A stretch of 64,000 nt of DNA from an uncultured Eubacteriales bacterium. Lineage in GTDB: Bacteria > Bacillota > Clostridia > Oscillospirales > CAG-272. A program made the translations under genes and the position numbers. A model generated the notes under the pieces. The model did no database searches. It was given only the letters and a program-made list of their open reading frames with translations, and was not told the DNA's origin. The stretch is taken from contig CAKSDZ010000002.1 in NCBI GenBank assembly GCA_934446365.1, positions 62,001 to 126,000 of the forward strand, in the 5' to 3' direction. Shown piece after piece: positions 55,563 to 62,910 of the stretch. Numbering within the stretch: the stretch's first letter is position 1; the number at the start of each line of letters is the position of its first letter.

Positions 55563-56012
55563 ATGAACGAAAATCTCACAGAGCATACCGCAGCCCTTAT
55601 GAAAAAGCGTTTCGGACGCGATTCTCTGCTCGCCCTTGCAACGGCAGAAAACAATATTCCGTTTGTCAGAGCCGTGAACGGCTATTATGAGGACGGTTCT
55701 TTCTACGTCATCACATATGCGCGTTCCCAGAAAATGAGGCAGATTGAACGTAATCCGTTCGTCGCCCTCTGCGGCGAACGGTTTACGGCGCACGGATGCG
55801 TCGAAAACATCGGAGCTTTATGCGATGAGAAAAACGAGGAACTCCGTTCCAAGCTCAAAGAGATCTTTGCTTCTTGGTATGACAGCGGTCACATTCAAGA
55901 AAGCGATCCCGACACATGCATCCTCCGGATTCGTCTGACAGACGGCGTGCTTTTTGACGGCGGCACAAGATATGACATCGATTTTTCACAAAGTGAGAAC
56001 GAAAGCAAATAG
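55563..56012 (+). CDS. Pyridoxamine 5'-phosphate oxidase-like flavin protein
   Basis: 149 residues of the split-barrel FMN-binding superfamily: SLLALATAENNIPFVRAVNGYYEDGSFYVITYARSQKMRQIERNPFVALCGERFTAHG is the usual first strand-turn pattern with the Arg/Ser phosphate contacts. It lacks the length of true PdxH and is probably a general flavin or nitro-reductase-like or heme-linked protein. There is no strong ribosome site; the ATG lies 8 bp after the gdhA stop. The link to glutamate metabolism is unclear. Confidence 0.85.
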   Translation: MNENLTEHTAALMKKRFGRDSLLALATAENNIPFVRAVNGYYEDGSFYVITYARSQKMRQIERNPFVALCGERFTAHGCVENIGALCDEKNEELRSKLKEIFASWYDSGHIQESDPDTCILRIRLTDGVLFDGGTRYDIDFSQSENESK

Positions 56013-56050
56013 AAAAAAGGCATTTCCGCGGAAGCGGAAATGCCTTTTTC
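56013..56050 (+). terminator. Intrinsic terminator after the gdhA unit
   Basis: AAAAAAGGCATTTCCGC-GGAA-GCGGAAATGCCTTTTT, a near-perfect 17-bp stem, directly after the stop. Confidence 0.92.
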
Positions 56051-56056
56051 CATGGA

Positions 56057-56103
56057 AAAACAGAGAAAGCACCGTCAGGCAGGACGGCAGCCTCTCTGTT
56101 TTC
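56057..56103 (-). terminator. Terminator-like hairpin of the SGNH hydrolase gene
   Basis: AACAGAG and CTCTGTT outer arms with ACCGTC/GACGG inner arms; on the minus strand the hairpin ends in CTGTTTTT, 32 bp after the SGNH stop. Confidence 0.65.
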
Positions 56104-56134
56104 CGAAGGAGTATATATGAAAAGATTGAACGCA

Positions 56135-56911
56135 TTATGAGGCACTCATGCTCTCCCAAAACCGGCAGAAAGCGCCGTCGATGATCTCATGTCCCTTCTC
56201 CGTCGGGTGCATGCCGTCGGCGCAGAGGAGCTTATCATAATCGTGCCTTGTTAAAAACGGCGTGCGCAGGTCGATTATAAGGCAGCCCTTTTCCCGCGCG
56301 ATATTCTCACACAGACCGGAGTAATATTCCTGCCAGCGATAGATCATATCGGCGCTGCCGAGCCAATGCAGGATATTTTCTCTCGAAAGTCCCTTGCGGC
56401 ATACCCAAGAGAGGAATTTTTCGGAATCGATCGGCGGAGGCAGCACGACGACCGGCATCGAACCGCAGTCGAACACATAATCGACAAGCTCCGAATACAG
56501 CTTTGTGAAGCGTTCCGCAGGCATGACCGGATCATGCTCGGAATCCGGCTCCTCGGCCACTTTTTCCCAATCGAAATTGCAGTCGTTGCTTCCGTATTCG
56601 AGAAAGACAAATTCCGGATGGTTTTCCTTCGTCACCGTCTCGCGGATCAGCTCGGAACCTCTGTCCACGGTAAAACCGAACCGGGAATTGTTCTGAATAT
56701 CCAAATGAAACCGCGCCATCGCGTCGGCAAAGCGTCCGCGATGCATCCGGTATCCGCCCGCCTTTTCATCAAAAATAACACCGCGCAGCACGCTGTCGCC
56801 GAACACGAACGCGGCAAAGCTCTTGCCCTTTCCGGCAAGGGAATCTTTTATTTTTGAAAAGTCAAAATTCTTCGGCGTCTTGATATATTTGCTGTTTAGT
56901 ACTTTTTCCAT
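56135..56911 (-). CDS. SGNH/GDSL-family hydrolase
   Basis: A 258-residue esterase-type hydrolase without a signal peptide. Block I is FGDSVLRGV (Ser, about 39), block III is LEYGSNDCNFDW (Asn, about 110) and block V is CADGMHPTEKGH (Asp and His, about 232-235), giving a complete catalytic set. The Gly of block II is plausible in the region RGRFADAM. Substrates in this family range from lipids to acetylated sugars. GGAGG precedes the ATG. It has its own promoter and is divergent from the repeat array. Confidence 0.9.
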   Translation of the reverse strand: MEKVLNSKYIKTPKNFDFSKIKDSLAGKGKSFAAFVFGDSVLRGVIFDEKAGGYRMHRGRFADAMARFHLDIQNNSRFGFTVDRGSELIRETVTKENHPEFVFLEYGSNDCNFDWEKVAEEPDSEHDPVMPAERFTKLYSELVDYVFDCGSMPVVVLPPPIDSEKFLSWVCRKGLSRENILHWLGSADMIYRWQEYYSGLCENIAREKGCLIIDLRTPFLTRHDYDKLLCADGMHPTEKGHEIIDGAFCRFWESMSAS

Positions 56912-56966
56912 CGCACACCTCCAAATTTCTGCGGGATTTCGATTGCTTCATCTGGTTTCCAAAACT

Positions 56967-56995
56967 ATTATATACGGTATTTTTCATAATGTCAA
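56967..56995 (-). promoter_or_regulatory. SGNH hydrolase promoter
   Basis: On the minus strand: TTGACA (56990-56995), a 17-bp spacer and TATAAT (56967-56972), perfect consensus. Confidence 0.85.
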
Positions 56996-57036
56996 TGGTT
57001 TTTGCAAAAAATATCATCTGTTTTTTTCGACACATC

Positions 57037-57065
57037 TTGCAATTCCGCATAAAAAATGCTATACT
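57037..57065 (+). promoter_or_regulatory. Promoter reading into the 85-bp repeats
   Basis: TTGCAA (57037-57042), a 17-bp spacer and TATACT (57060-57065). Transcription from about 57072 would cross the whole repeat array before reaching the DUF1836 gene at 57519. Confidence 0.65.
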
Positions 57066-57132
57066 ATCCATAATCATAGAGCACACGCTGCAAACGGAAA
57101 GCGCCTCTGCCTTTTTCGTTTTACCGCGTCTG

Positions 57133-57392
57133 TGGGTGTCATGCCTCGACGCGATCTATACCCCTTTTCGATTTTACCGTGTTTTCATTTTACTAAACAT
57201 AAATGCTTCGCATTTATGGGGTGTCATGCCTCGAAGCGATCTATACCCTTTTTCGATTTTACCGTGTTTTCATTTTGCCAAACATAAATGCTTCGCATTT
57301 ATGGGGTGTTATAGCCTTGGAGCGATCTATACCCCTTTTCGATTTTACCGTGTTTTCATTTTACTAAACATAAATGCTTCGCATTTATGGGG
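57133..57392 (+). repeat. Three tandem 85-bp noncoding repeats with hairpins
   Basis: Three direct copies of 85, 85 and 86 bp (starts near 57133, 57218, 57303) with only a few differences, plus a worn partial copy just before (about 57111-57132). The unit is not a multiple of three, and no frame is open in a regular way, so it is noncoding. Each copy has a GGGGTGT...ATACCCC stem followed by TTTT, like an intrinsic terminator, and a second hairpin CATAAATG-CTTCG-CATTTATG. The third copy differs in the stem region but keeps pairing. There are no unique spacers, so this is not CRISPR. From 57393 to 57518 a GCCGGC-GCACA-GCCGGC hairpin precedes the next gene. Confidence 0.85.
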
Positions 57393-57518
57393 TAATTTTA
57401 CCTTATCATTGTGAACCGCAAAATAAGTTTTTATAAACCGTATGGCAAATTTTCACAAAAATTTTGTGAATAAAGAGCATGCGAATACGGCCGGCGCACA
57501 GCCGGCATGGAGGAATTT

Positions 57519-58187
57519 ATGGACAAAAAACTTTTTCTCGCGTCCGTCGCCGCCGTATCGGAAATCCATATTCCGAGATGGAACGAGCTGCCCGAATTCG
57601 AGCTTTATATGGATCAGGTGATCGGACTTGCGGAAAAAAATCTCGGTGCGCTTTACATCGACGGCAAGGGACTGCTGACACCGTCCATGATCAACAACTA
57701 CGTCAAAAGCGGCGTCCTGCCGCCGCCGAAAAACAAGCGGTACAACCGAACGCATCTCGCGATTCTGATGATCGTCTGTGCGATGAAGCCGGTCATGGAA
57801 ATTTCCGCCGTCTCCGACATCATAAGTCGCAGCATCGCGGCAAGCAATATCGAAAATGTACTCGATGAATTTGCCAGAATGTATGAATCCGAGCTTTCCT
57901 CTTCCATCAAAAAAGCCAAAATAGCGATCGAAGCCTCCCATAACGACGAGCTTCTCAGCTTTATCGCCATTGAAAATACGTTGAAGGCCAGCGCCGCACG
58001 CACGGTCGCCATGCATGCCTATAATTCCATCAAAACGGAACCTCAGGCGGAAACGGATAAAAAGAAAGAGCCTGCGGCTCCGAAAAAGGCCGCGGCTCCC
58101 GCAAAACCGAAGAAAAAACCGGCAGAGGCTCCCGCCGAGGCGGAAAATCCCGAAAAATCCGGCGAAAAAAGCGAGGAAGCCCCATAA
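57519..58187 (+). CDS. DUF1836 protein with HTH and basic/acidic tail
   Basis: A 222-residue protein. Residues 1-150 match the DUF1836 family: IPRWNELPEFELYMDQVIGLAEKNL, then LLTPSMINNYVKSGVLPPPKNKRYNRTHLAILMIVCAMK, which looks like a MerR-type helix-turn-helix with its wing. It is probably a DNA-binding regulator; no target is known. Residues 160-222 are a low-complexity Lys/Ala/Pro then Glu-rich tail. GGAGGA lies 5 bp before ATG 57519; the in-frame ATG 57507 overlaps this site and is rejected. It is transcribed from beyond the 85-bp repeat array, which may regulate it. Confidence 0.82.
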   Translation: MDKKLFLASVAAVSEIHIPRWNELPEFELYMDQVIGLAEKNLGALYIDGKGLLTPSMINNYVKSGVLPPPKNKRYNRTHLAILMIVCAMKPVMEISAVSDIISRSIAASNIENVLDEFARMYESELSSSIKKAKIAIEASHNDELLSFIAIENTLKASAARTVAMHAYNSIKTEPQAETDKKKEPAAPKKAAAPAKPKKKPAEAPAEAENPEKSGEKSEEAP

Positions 58188-58204
58188 AAAGTCATAGAAA
58201 AAGA

Positions 58205-58251
58205 ATCCTCCGAATAAATATTTTGTAAACGAAAATATTGATTCGGAGGAT
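58205..58251 (+). promoter_or_regulatory. Long hairpin burying a ribosome binding site
   Basis: ATCCTCCGAAT (58205-58215) pairs with ATTCGGAGGAT (58241-58251), and inside AATATTTT pairs with AAAATATT around GTAAACG. The second arm contains GGAGGA, the ribosome site of the DUF4830 gene, so the folded RNA hides it. The stem is followed by TATTTTT, so it could also act as a terminator after DUF1836. Confidence 0.75.
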
Positions 58252-58257
58252 ATTTTT

Positions 58258-58740
58258 ATGTTCGTATACTCTATCCGTTCGGCAACGATAAAATTTATAT
58301 GTGCGATCGTGCTGTCCGTTGCCGTGCTTATCACGCTCGTCGCCTTGATCCCGACCTACGAGGTCGACGCCAAGCAGACATCCAGCATCTCCTATTCCAA
58401 AATTTACGAAAACAGCGACCGCCTGAATTTTATCTCGCAGTTCGGCTGGAAAGTCGAGGAAACGCCGATTGAGGAGGTCGAGGTGACCGTTCCGGAATCG
58501 TTCGACAAGGTCTATCTCGGATACAACGAGATGCAGAAAGAGCAAGGGCTTAATCTCGCCAAATACCAAGGAAAAACCGTCACACGATATACCTATAAAG
58601 TGACGAACTATCCCGATTATGACGGCACCGTTTATATCAGTCTGCTCGTCTATAAGGATAAGGTCGTCGGAGGCGACGTCTGCTCCGCCGACGTAAACGG
58701 ATTTGTCCACGGCTTCGCCGCGCCGGAGGCGGAAAGCTAA
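58258..58740 (+). CDS. DUF4830-like membrane-anchored protein
   Basis: 160 residues. IKFICAIVLSVAVLITLVALIP (about 11-32) is one membrane helix at the N-terminus, and the rest should lie outside the cell. SDRLNFISQFGWKVEETPIEEVEVTVPESFDKVYLGYNEMQKEQGLNLAKYQGKTVTRYTY is characteristic of DUF4830 proteins of Bacillota, with unknown role. It follows DUF1836 by 70 bp and its ribosome site lies in a strong hairpin. Its stop is 2 bp from the stop of the converging blaI-like gene. Confidence 0.82.
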   Translation: MFVYSIRSATIKFICAIVLSVAVLITLVALIPTYEVDAKQTSSISYSKIYENSDRLNFISQFGWKVEETPIEEVEVTVPESFDKVYLGYNEMQKEQGLNLAKYQGKTVTRYTYKVTNYPDYDGTVYISLLVYKDKVVGGDVCSADVNGFVHGFAAPEAES

Positions 58741-58742
58741 TC

Positions 58743-59135
58743 TCAATCGGGTATATAACGGCGGAACTCCTGTCTGTGCTGCTTCACCCATGCGACAAAG
58801 GAGTCGAGTGTCTCGTCTGAAACCATCCGCAGGTCAAACAGCGTCGCAAAAAAGCTGGTGAACGAGCCGCCATGATATTTTTCCATGAACTCATTCGTCA
58901 CAAATTCGAGATAATCATGCTTTTTAATCAGCGGATAATAATAGCGCATTTTTCCCTTTTTCTCGGAATACAGAAAGCCCTTTTCGTTCAGACGGTTGAG
59001 CATTGTGATGAGTGCCGGCACCGCCCAGCCGCGCTCATGCCCTAATTTTTCCATAATAACCGTAGTCGTAATCGGCGACGGATTGGTCCAAATCACTCGC
59101 ATTACATCATATTCTGTGTCCGGAAGTCTTTTCAT
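58743..59135 (-). CDS. BlaI/MecI/CopY-type repressor
   Basis: A 130-residue winged-helix repressor. LPDTEYDVMRVIWTNPSPITTTVIMEKL and VPALITMLNRLNEKGFLYSEKKGKMRYYYPLI are the typical DNA-binding part, with the C-terminal dimer helices following. In beta-lactam systems it is released when a BlaR1/MecR1 sensor cleaves it, but no M56 sensor or beta-lactamase gene lies next to it, so its signal is unknown. No strong ribosome site is visible. Its promoter carries a 14-bp palindrome, suggesting autorepression. Confidence 0.9.
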   Translation of the reverse strand: MKRLPDTEYDVMRVIWTNPSPITTTVIMEKLGHERGWAVPALITMLNRLNEKGFLYSEKKGKMRYYYPLIKKHDYLEFVTNEFMEKYHGGSFTSFFATLFDLRMVSDETLDSFVAWVKQHRQEFRRYIPD

Positions 59136-59186
59136 ATCGGGTGTCCTCTTTCGTCAAAATTACGGAGCGCCGAGCGCGCAGCTATT

Positions 59187-59235
59187 TATACGTCCGTATA
59201 TTTGATATTATACAAAAGAATACCCGGCTTGTCAA
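59187..59235 (-). promoter_or_regulatory. blaI-like promoter with operator
   Basis: On the minus strand: TTGACA (59230-59235), a 17-bp spacer and TATAAT (59207-59212). The palindrome TATACGTCCGTATA (59187-59200) lies just after the -10 box over the start site. It differs from the TACA/TGTA core of classic BlaI boxes. Confidence 0.75.
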
Positions 59236-59259
59236 TAGCATTTTTCCGAATTTTGACAC

Positions 59260-59294
59260 AAAAAAGCGCCCGTTTCCACACGGGTGCTTTTTTT
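59260..59294 (-). terminator. Intrinsic terminator of ridA
   Basis: AAAAAAGC-G-CCCGT and ACGGG-T-GCTTTTTTT with a short loop, about 17 bp beyond the RidA stop on the minus strand. Confidence 0.85.
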
Positions 59295-59310
59295 ACAAAT
59301 TTTCAGCAAA

Positions 59311-59682
59311 TCATTTCTTCGCGATGACCTCGATCTCGCAGACCCCGCCCTTCGGCAAGCTCTTTACCGCCACACAGGAACGCGCCGGCAGGCTGATAAA
59401 ATATGCCGCGTATACCTCGTTGAAAGCGGCAAAATCCGCCATATCGGCAAGATAGCAGGTCGTTTTCACCACATGACCGAATCCAAGCCCCGCCGCGGAG
59501 AGAATCGCTTTTATGTTCTCACACGCCTGTTTCGCCTGAGCGCCCACATCCGCGCCGGCAAGCGCGCCCGTTTTGGGATCCAGCCCAAGCTGACCGGACA
59601 GAAATATATAGTCTTCGCAGTCGATCGCCTGCGAATAAGGTCCGACCGCCGCCGGAGCGTCATTGGAATGGATAATTTTCAT
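59311..59682 (-). CDS. ridA: RidA family enamine/imine deaminase
   Basis: 123 residues. The product of this family hydrolyses reactive imines made by pyridoxal-phosphate enzymes. Signatures: GPYSQAI (about 15-21), LSGQLGLDP (about 30), VVKTTCYLADMADFAAFNEVY and the final RSCVAVKSLPKGGVCEIEVIA, with the key Arg (about 103) and Glu (about 118). AGGAGG precedes ATG 59682; the longer open frame to 59784 overlaps prmC and is rejected. It follows prmC by 41 bp. Confidence 0.95.
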   Translation of the reverse strand: MKIIHSNDAPAAVGPYSQAIDCEDYIFLSGQLGLDPKTGALAGADVGAQAKQACENIKAILSAAGLGFGHVVKTTCYLADMADFAAFNEVYAAYFISLPARSCVAVKSLPKGGVCEIEVIAKK

Positions 59683-59723
59683 AAAAACCTCCTGAAAATC
59701 ACAATATAAAAAACCAAGCCGCG

Positions 59724-60572
59724 TCATGATAAAGGAATCACACATACCCGGTCGTTGCCGCCGAAATCCCGCGAAAACCTGCACGCAAGCCCTCTTTCAC
59801 GGCAGAGTGCGCCGACCGCTTCACGCTGGTCGTATCCGATTTCAAAGACAAGATAACCGCCGCGCTTCCCATGCCGGGGACATACGTCGAGCAGTCTCCT
59901 ATAAAACCGAAGACCATCCTCCCCGCCGTCAAGCGCGATAACAGGCTCCGCACGCACCTCCGGCGAAAGCGTCGGAATCACGGCGGATGCCACATACGGG
60001 GGATTGGAAACGATGATATCAAAAAGCCCGTCTTCCTCCATGAAATCTCCCTCGAAAACATCCGCATGCACCGGCGAAAACCGCTCGGATAGCCCCAGTC
60101 TTCGTGCATTTTCCCGTGCCACCGCCAAAGCGCCGTCCGAAATATCGTAACCGACGGCAGAAGCGTCCCGCATACTCACCAAAACCGACAGCGCGATGCA
60201 GCCGCTCCCCGTGCAAATATCGGCAATCCTTGCGCCGGCAGGCGCAAGCGTGATGACGCTTTCACAGATGAGTTCGGTATCTGCCTGCGGTATCAGGCAA
60301 TCCGGCGTCACATAAAACTTTTGTCCGCAAAACCATGTGTCCCTCAAAATATAGGCAAGAGGCTCCTGCCTTTTCCGACGAAGCAAAATCTCGGAAATCC
60401 TGTGACAAACGGATTCCGGCAAAAGCATATCCTCCGACAGCTTCAACGGAAGCTCCTGCGGCGCAAGCGCCAAAGCATGCTCCAAAATCTGCCGGGCTTC
60501 ATAGTCTGCAAAATCCCCGCACACCGGAGAAAGCTCCTCCCGCAGCCGACGGTAAAGGCCTCTTATCGTCAT
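59724..60572 (-). CDS. prmC: Release factor glutamine methyltransferase PrmC
   Basis: A 282-residue SAM-dependent enzyme that methylates the GGQ glutamine of release factors. The N-terminal helical domain (about 1-85) binds the release factor. IADICTGSGCIALSVL (about 112) is motif I for SAM, and DIIVSNPPYVAS (about 186) is the catalytic NPPY motif. The length is typical. It overlaps the DUF1385 gene by 4 bp (ATGA), so the two are coupled, the usual pairing in Bacillota. Confidence 0.96.
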   Translation of the reverse strand: MTIRGLYRRLREELSPVCGDFADYEARQILEHALALAPQELPLKLSEDMLLPESVCHRISEILLRRKRQEPLAYILRDTWFCGQKFYVTPDCLIPQADTELICESVITLAPAGARIADICTGSGCIALSVLVSMRDASAVGYDISDGALAVARENARRLGLSERFSPVHADVFEGDFMEEDGLFDIIVSNPPYVASAVIPTLSPEVRAEPVIALDGGEDGLRFYRRLLDVCPRHGKRGGYLVFEIGYDQREAVGALCRERGLACRFSRDFGGNDRVCVIPLS

Positions 60573-61630
60573 GCGTCGGAGTTTTCCGATGAGGACGTCT
60601 CATCCTCTTGCGGAATCTCGGAGGACGCTGAGGAATTCTCCTCCGAAACCTCGGCGGACGCTTCGGATTCCGTCGGCTCCGCCGGCATCTCCGGCGGAAA
60701 TTCGTCCGGCATCGCGCTTTTCAGGGAGGCGATTGCCACCTCGATCTGACTTTCGTCCGGCTCTCGGGTGGTAATGCGCTGCATCCAAAGCCCCGGCGCG
60801 GAAAGAATCCGAATCAACAGATTGTCATGCTTGCCGGCGTACATCAAAAATTCAAAACCGATTCCGACCGTAAGCGGCAGCAGCAAAAGCTTGCATGCGG
60901 TTCTCGCAAATATATTCTCAAACGGGATGAAAAAGCCGATGATAATGCCGATAAGCAGCATGACGAACATAAAGCTCGTGCCGCAGCGCGGATGGAAGCG
61001 CCTCTGCTTTTTGACGTTCGCTACCGTCAGCTCTTCCCCGCTTTCATAGCAAAAGATGGATTTGTGCTCCGCGCCGTGATATTCAAAGGTGCGGCGGATA
61101 TCGGGCATGAGAGACACCAGCAGCATATAGCCGATGAAGATGATAATCCTGAGCACGCCCTCGACCGCGCTCTTCCAAATGCCAAGCTCGCCGCCGAGCG
61201 CACTGCCGATGAGTTTTCCAAGCCATGTCGGCAAAAAAATGAAAATGGCAACTGCGAGAAGCACGCCGAGGACAATGGCAAACGGCATCAAAACGTCAAG
61301 CGCGGATTTTCCGAACTTCTTTTTCAGCCACTTCTCAAATTTTCCCTCTTCCTCCTCGATTCCAAGCATATTCGCGGAATCGTTCATGGTGGAAAAGGAC
61401 ATTTTCATCGATTCGATAAAGGAAACCACGCCGCGGATAAGCGGCCAGCCCAAGGGCTTATGCTTCTGCCTTGCGGACACAAATTTAGAGGTCTTTGTGC
61501 GGATGGTGCCGTCCATCGACCTCACGGAAACCGCGAGATTTTCTCCGCTGCGCATCATCACGCCCTCGATCACCGCCTGCCCGCCGACCTTGCCAAGCCT
61601 CGGATTCTTTTCCTTGCATGATTGTTTCAT
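60569..61630 (-). CDS. DUF1385 (YqhQ-like) membrane protein
   Basis: A 353-residue protein. KVGGQAVIEGVMMRSG near the N-terminus and the later RTFEYHGAEHKSIFCYESGEELTVANVKKQRRFHPRCGTSFMF are diagnostic of DUF1385. Four hydrophobic segments lie at about 110-135, 160-180, 230-255 and 258-280. The C-terminal 60 residues are low-complexity and Ser/Glu/Pro-rich, longer than usual. Function is not known; it nearly always stands next to prmC. GGAAAGG lies 9 bp before ATG 61630; the open frame extends to 61690 but lacks a ribosome site. Confidence 0.9.
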   Translation of the reverse strand: MKQSCKEKNPRLGKVGGQAVIEGVMMRSGENLAVSVRSMDGTIRTKTSKFVSARQKHKPLGWPLIRGVVSFIESMKMSFSTMNDSANMLGIEEEEGKFEKWLKKKFGKSALDVLMPFAIVLGVLLAVAIFIFLPTWLGKLIGSALGGELGIWKSAVEGVLRIIIFIGYMLLVSLMPDIRRTFEYHGAEHKSIFCYESGEELTVANVKKQRRFHPRCGTSFMFVMLLIGIIIGFFIPFENIFARTACKLLLLPLTVGIGFEFLMYAGKHDNLLIRILSAPGLWMQRITTREPDESQIEVAIASLKSAMPDEFPPEMPAEPTESEASAEVSEENSSASSEIPQEDETSSSENSDA

Positions 61631-61738
61631 TGACAAAAACCTTTCCGGTTTCGATAAGGATACCTCAAACAAAATAAATTTTAAGCTCACATCCGCAAAA
61701 TCCGCAAAAAAAGCAAGACCTGCGGCATGTTTTCTTTT

Positions 61739-61763
61739 ATTATATCATAAGATTGTTAACAAT
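61739..61763 (-). promoter_or_regulatory. DUF1385-prmC promoter with palindrome
   Basis: On the minus strand a TATAAT (61739-61744) stands 7 bp after the perfect 12-bp palindrome ATTGTTAACAAT (61752-61763), which covers the spacer. The -35 is weak, so an activator or repressor at the palindrome is plausible. Confidence 0.45.
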
Positions 61764-61780
61764 TAAATACTTTTTAAAAT

Positions 61781-61808
61781 AAAAAACCGTCTGAACGACG
61801 GTTTTTTC
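61781..61808 (-). terminator. Intrinsic terminator of secG
   Basis: AAAAAACCGTC-TGAAC-GACGGTTTTTT, 13 bp after the secG stop on the minus strand. Confidence 0.9.
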
Positions 61809-61820
61809 CATTTCTTTTTA

Positions 61821-62063
61821 TTAGGTGAACAGATAAGAGACAACGACAATAACGACAAACACAATGGCTACAATCGTCGTCATTTTAGATAAAAACTTAC
61901 CCTTGCCCGCATTCTTGCCGTTCCGACCGAGATACGTGTCGGTTCCGCCTGCAATCGCACCGGAAAGACCGCGTTTTTTCTTATCCTGCAACATGACAAC
62001 AACAATCAAAAACAGCGATGCCGCAAGCAAAATAGCACCGAGAACAATCTGTAAAACGCTCAT
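61821..62063 (-). CDS. secG: Preprotein translocase subunit SecG
   Basis: An 80-residue channel accessory subunit. Two membrane spans (VLQIVLGAILLAASLFLIVVVML and IVAIVFVVIVVVSYLF) flank the loop QDKKKRGLSGAIAGGTDTYLGRNGKNAG, which matches SecG. AAAGGAAG lies before ATG 62063; the longer frame to 62102 is rejected. The leader contains two hairpins (ATAAATT/AATTTAT and CCGCAC/GTGCGG) with no T-run. Confidence 0.94.
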   Translation of the reverse strand: MSVLQIVLGAILLAASLFLIVVVMLQDKKKRGLSGAIAGGTDTYLGRNGKNAGKGKFLSKMTTIVAIVFVVIVVVSYLFT

Positions 62064-62174
62064 TTCAATCTTCCTTTCCGGCGGATATTCCAGTTTCCGC
62101 ACGCCCGCCGACTCTTCGGTGCGGACCCTCTTGATTCAAGCATAAATTCCATCAATTTATGATAGCTATGGAGA

Positions 62175-62203
62175 ATTATAGCACAAAAAAAAGGAAATTG
62201 CAA
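62175..62203 (-). promoter_or_regulatory. secG promoter
   Basis: On the minus strand: TTGCAA (62198-62203), a 17-bp spacer and TATAAT (62175-62180). Confidence 0.75.
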
Positions 62204-62304
62204 TAGGTTTCGATAATTTTTACACATTTTCTGCCGCCGATTTTTCCGAGATCAAAAGCGCGGCTCCTCTCCAAGACAGAGACAGCAAATCAAAAGCTGC
62301 GCCT

Positions 62305-62910
62305 TCACCGGCGGATATATCCCTTTTCGACGCCTTCCTCCACCATAGCGCAAACGGTATCCCAAAGCGCGGGAATCGCCTCGCGGATCGGTCCGACTCT
62401 GCGGTACACCGCGGCGGAATCGACGTTTCCCATCCGCCACGTGTGTCCCTCGTTGAGGTGATTGGCAAGCAAAGGCTGCAAACGGTCGAGCGCCGCCGCA
62501 AAGGAGGCATCCGCCGTCCTTCCCTCGTCAAATTCCTCCCAAAGGGCGCGGAGCGCCGCGCCCTCCGGAATCATCGCAAATATTTTGTCCGCAGCGGCCT
62601 CTTCCCGCTCCTTTTGACCAGCCGTCGCCGCCGCGTCGAAGGCGAACGTGTCGCCCGCATACACCTCGACAAGGTCATGAATGAGCGTCATTTTCAGAAC
62701 GCGCTCCATGTTCACCGGCCGCGCCGCATAGCGCGCCAGCGCAAGCGCCATAACCGAAAGATGCCACGAATGCTCCGCATCGTTCTCATAATGTGAGCCG
62801 TCATACGTCAGGGAACGGCGCTGAATGCTTTTCATTTTGTCGATCTCGACGATAAAATCAAGCGCTTCCGAAGCACCGTCCGTCATACCGATTTTCTCCG
62901 CTGCGCTCAT
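62305..62910 (-). CDS. HD domain phosphohydrolase (YfbR-like)
   Basis: 201 residues. NDAEHSWHLSVMALAL (His pair, about 43-51) and LIHDLVEVYAGDTFAFD (the HD doublet, about 76) are the metal-binding signature of HD-type 5'-deoxynucleotidases such as YfbR. The final part (HTWRMGNVDSAAVYRRVGPIREAIPALWD) is also family-like. It probably dephosphorylates nucleotides in the cytoplasm. The start ATG overlaps the stop of the upstream SDR gene by 4 bp. Confidence 0.88.
   Translation of the reverse strand: MSAAEKIGMTDGASEALDFIVEIDKMKSIQRRSLTYDGSHYENDAEHSWHLSVMALALARYAARPVNMERVLKMTLIHDLVEVYAGDTFAFDAAATAGQKEREEAAADKIFAMIPEGAALRALWEEFDEGRTADASFAAALDRLQPLLANHLNEGHTWRMGNVDSAAVYRRVGPIREAIPALWDTVCAMVEEGVEKGYIRR

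Noticed and set aside
57133..57392. CRISPR array at the tandem repeats
   Set aside because: The copies are adjacent 85-bp direct repeats without unique spacers, and there are no cas genes.
56989..57414. A 141-residue plus-strand frame across the 85-bp repeats
   Set aside because: The 85-bp period is not a multiple of three, so each copy is read in a different frame; no ribosome site.
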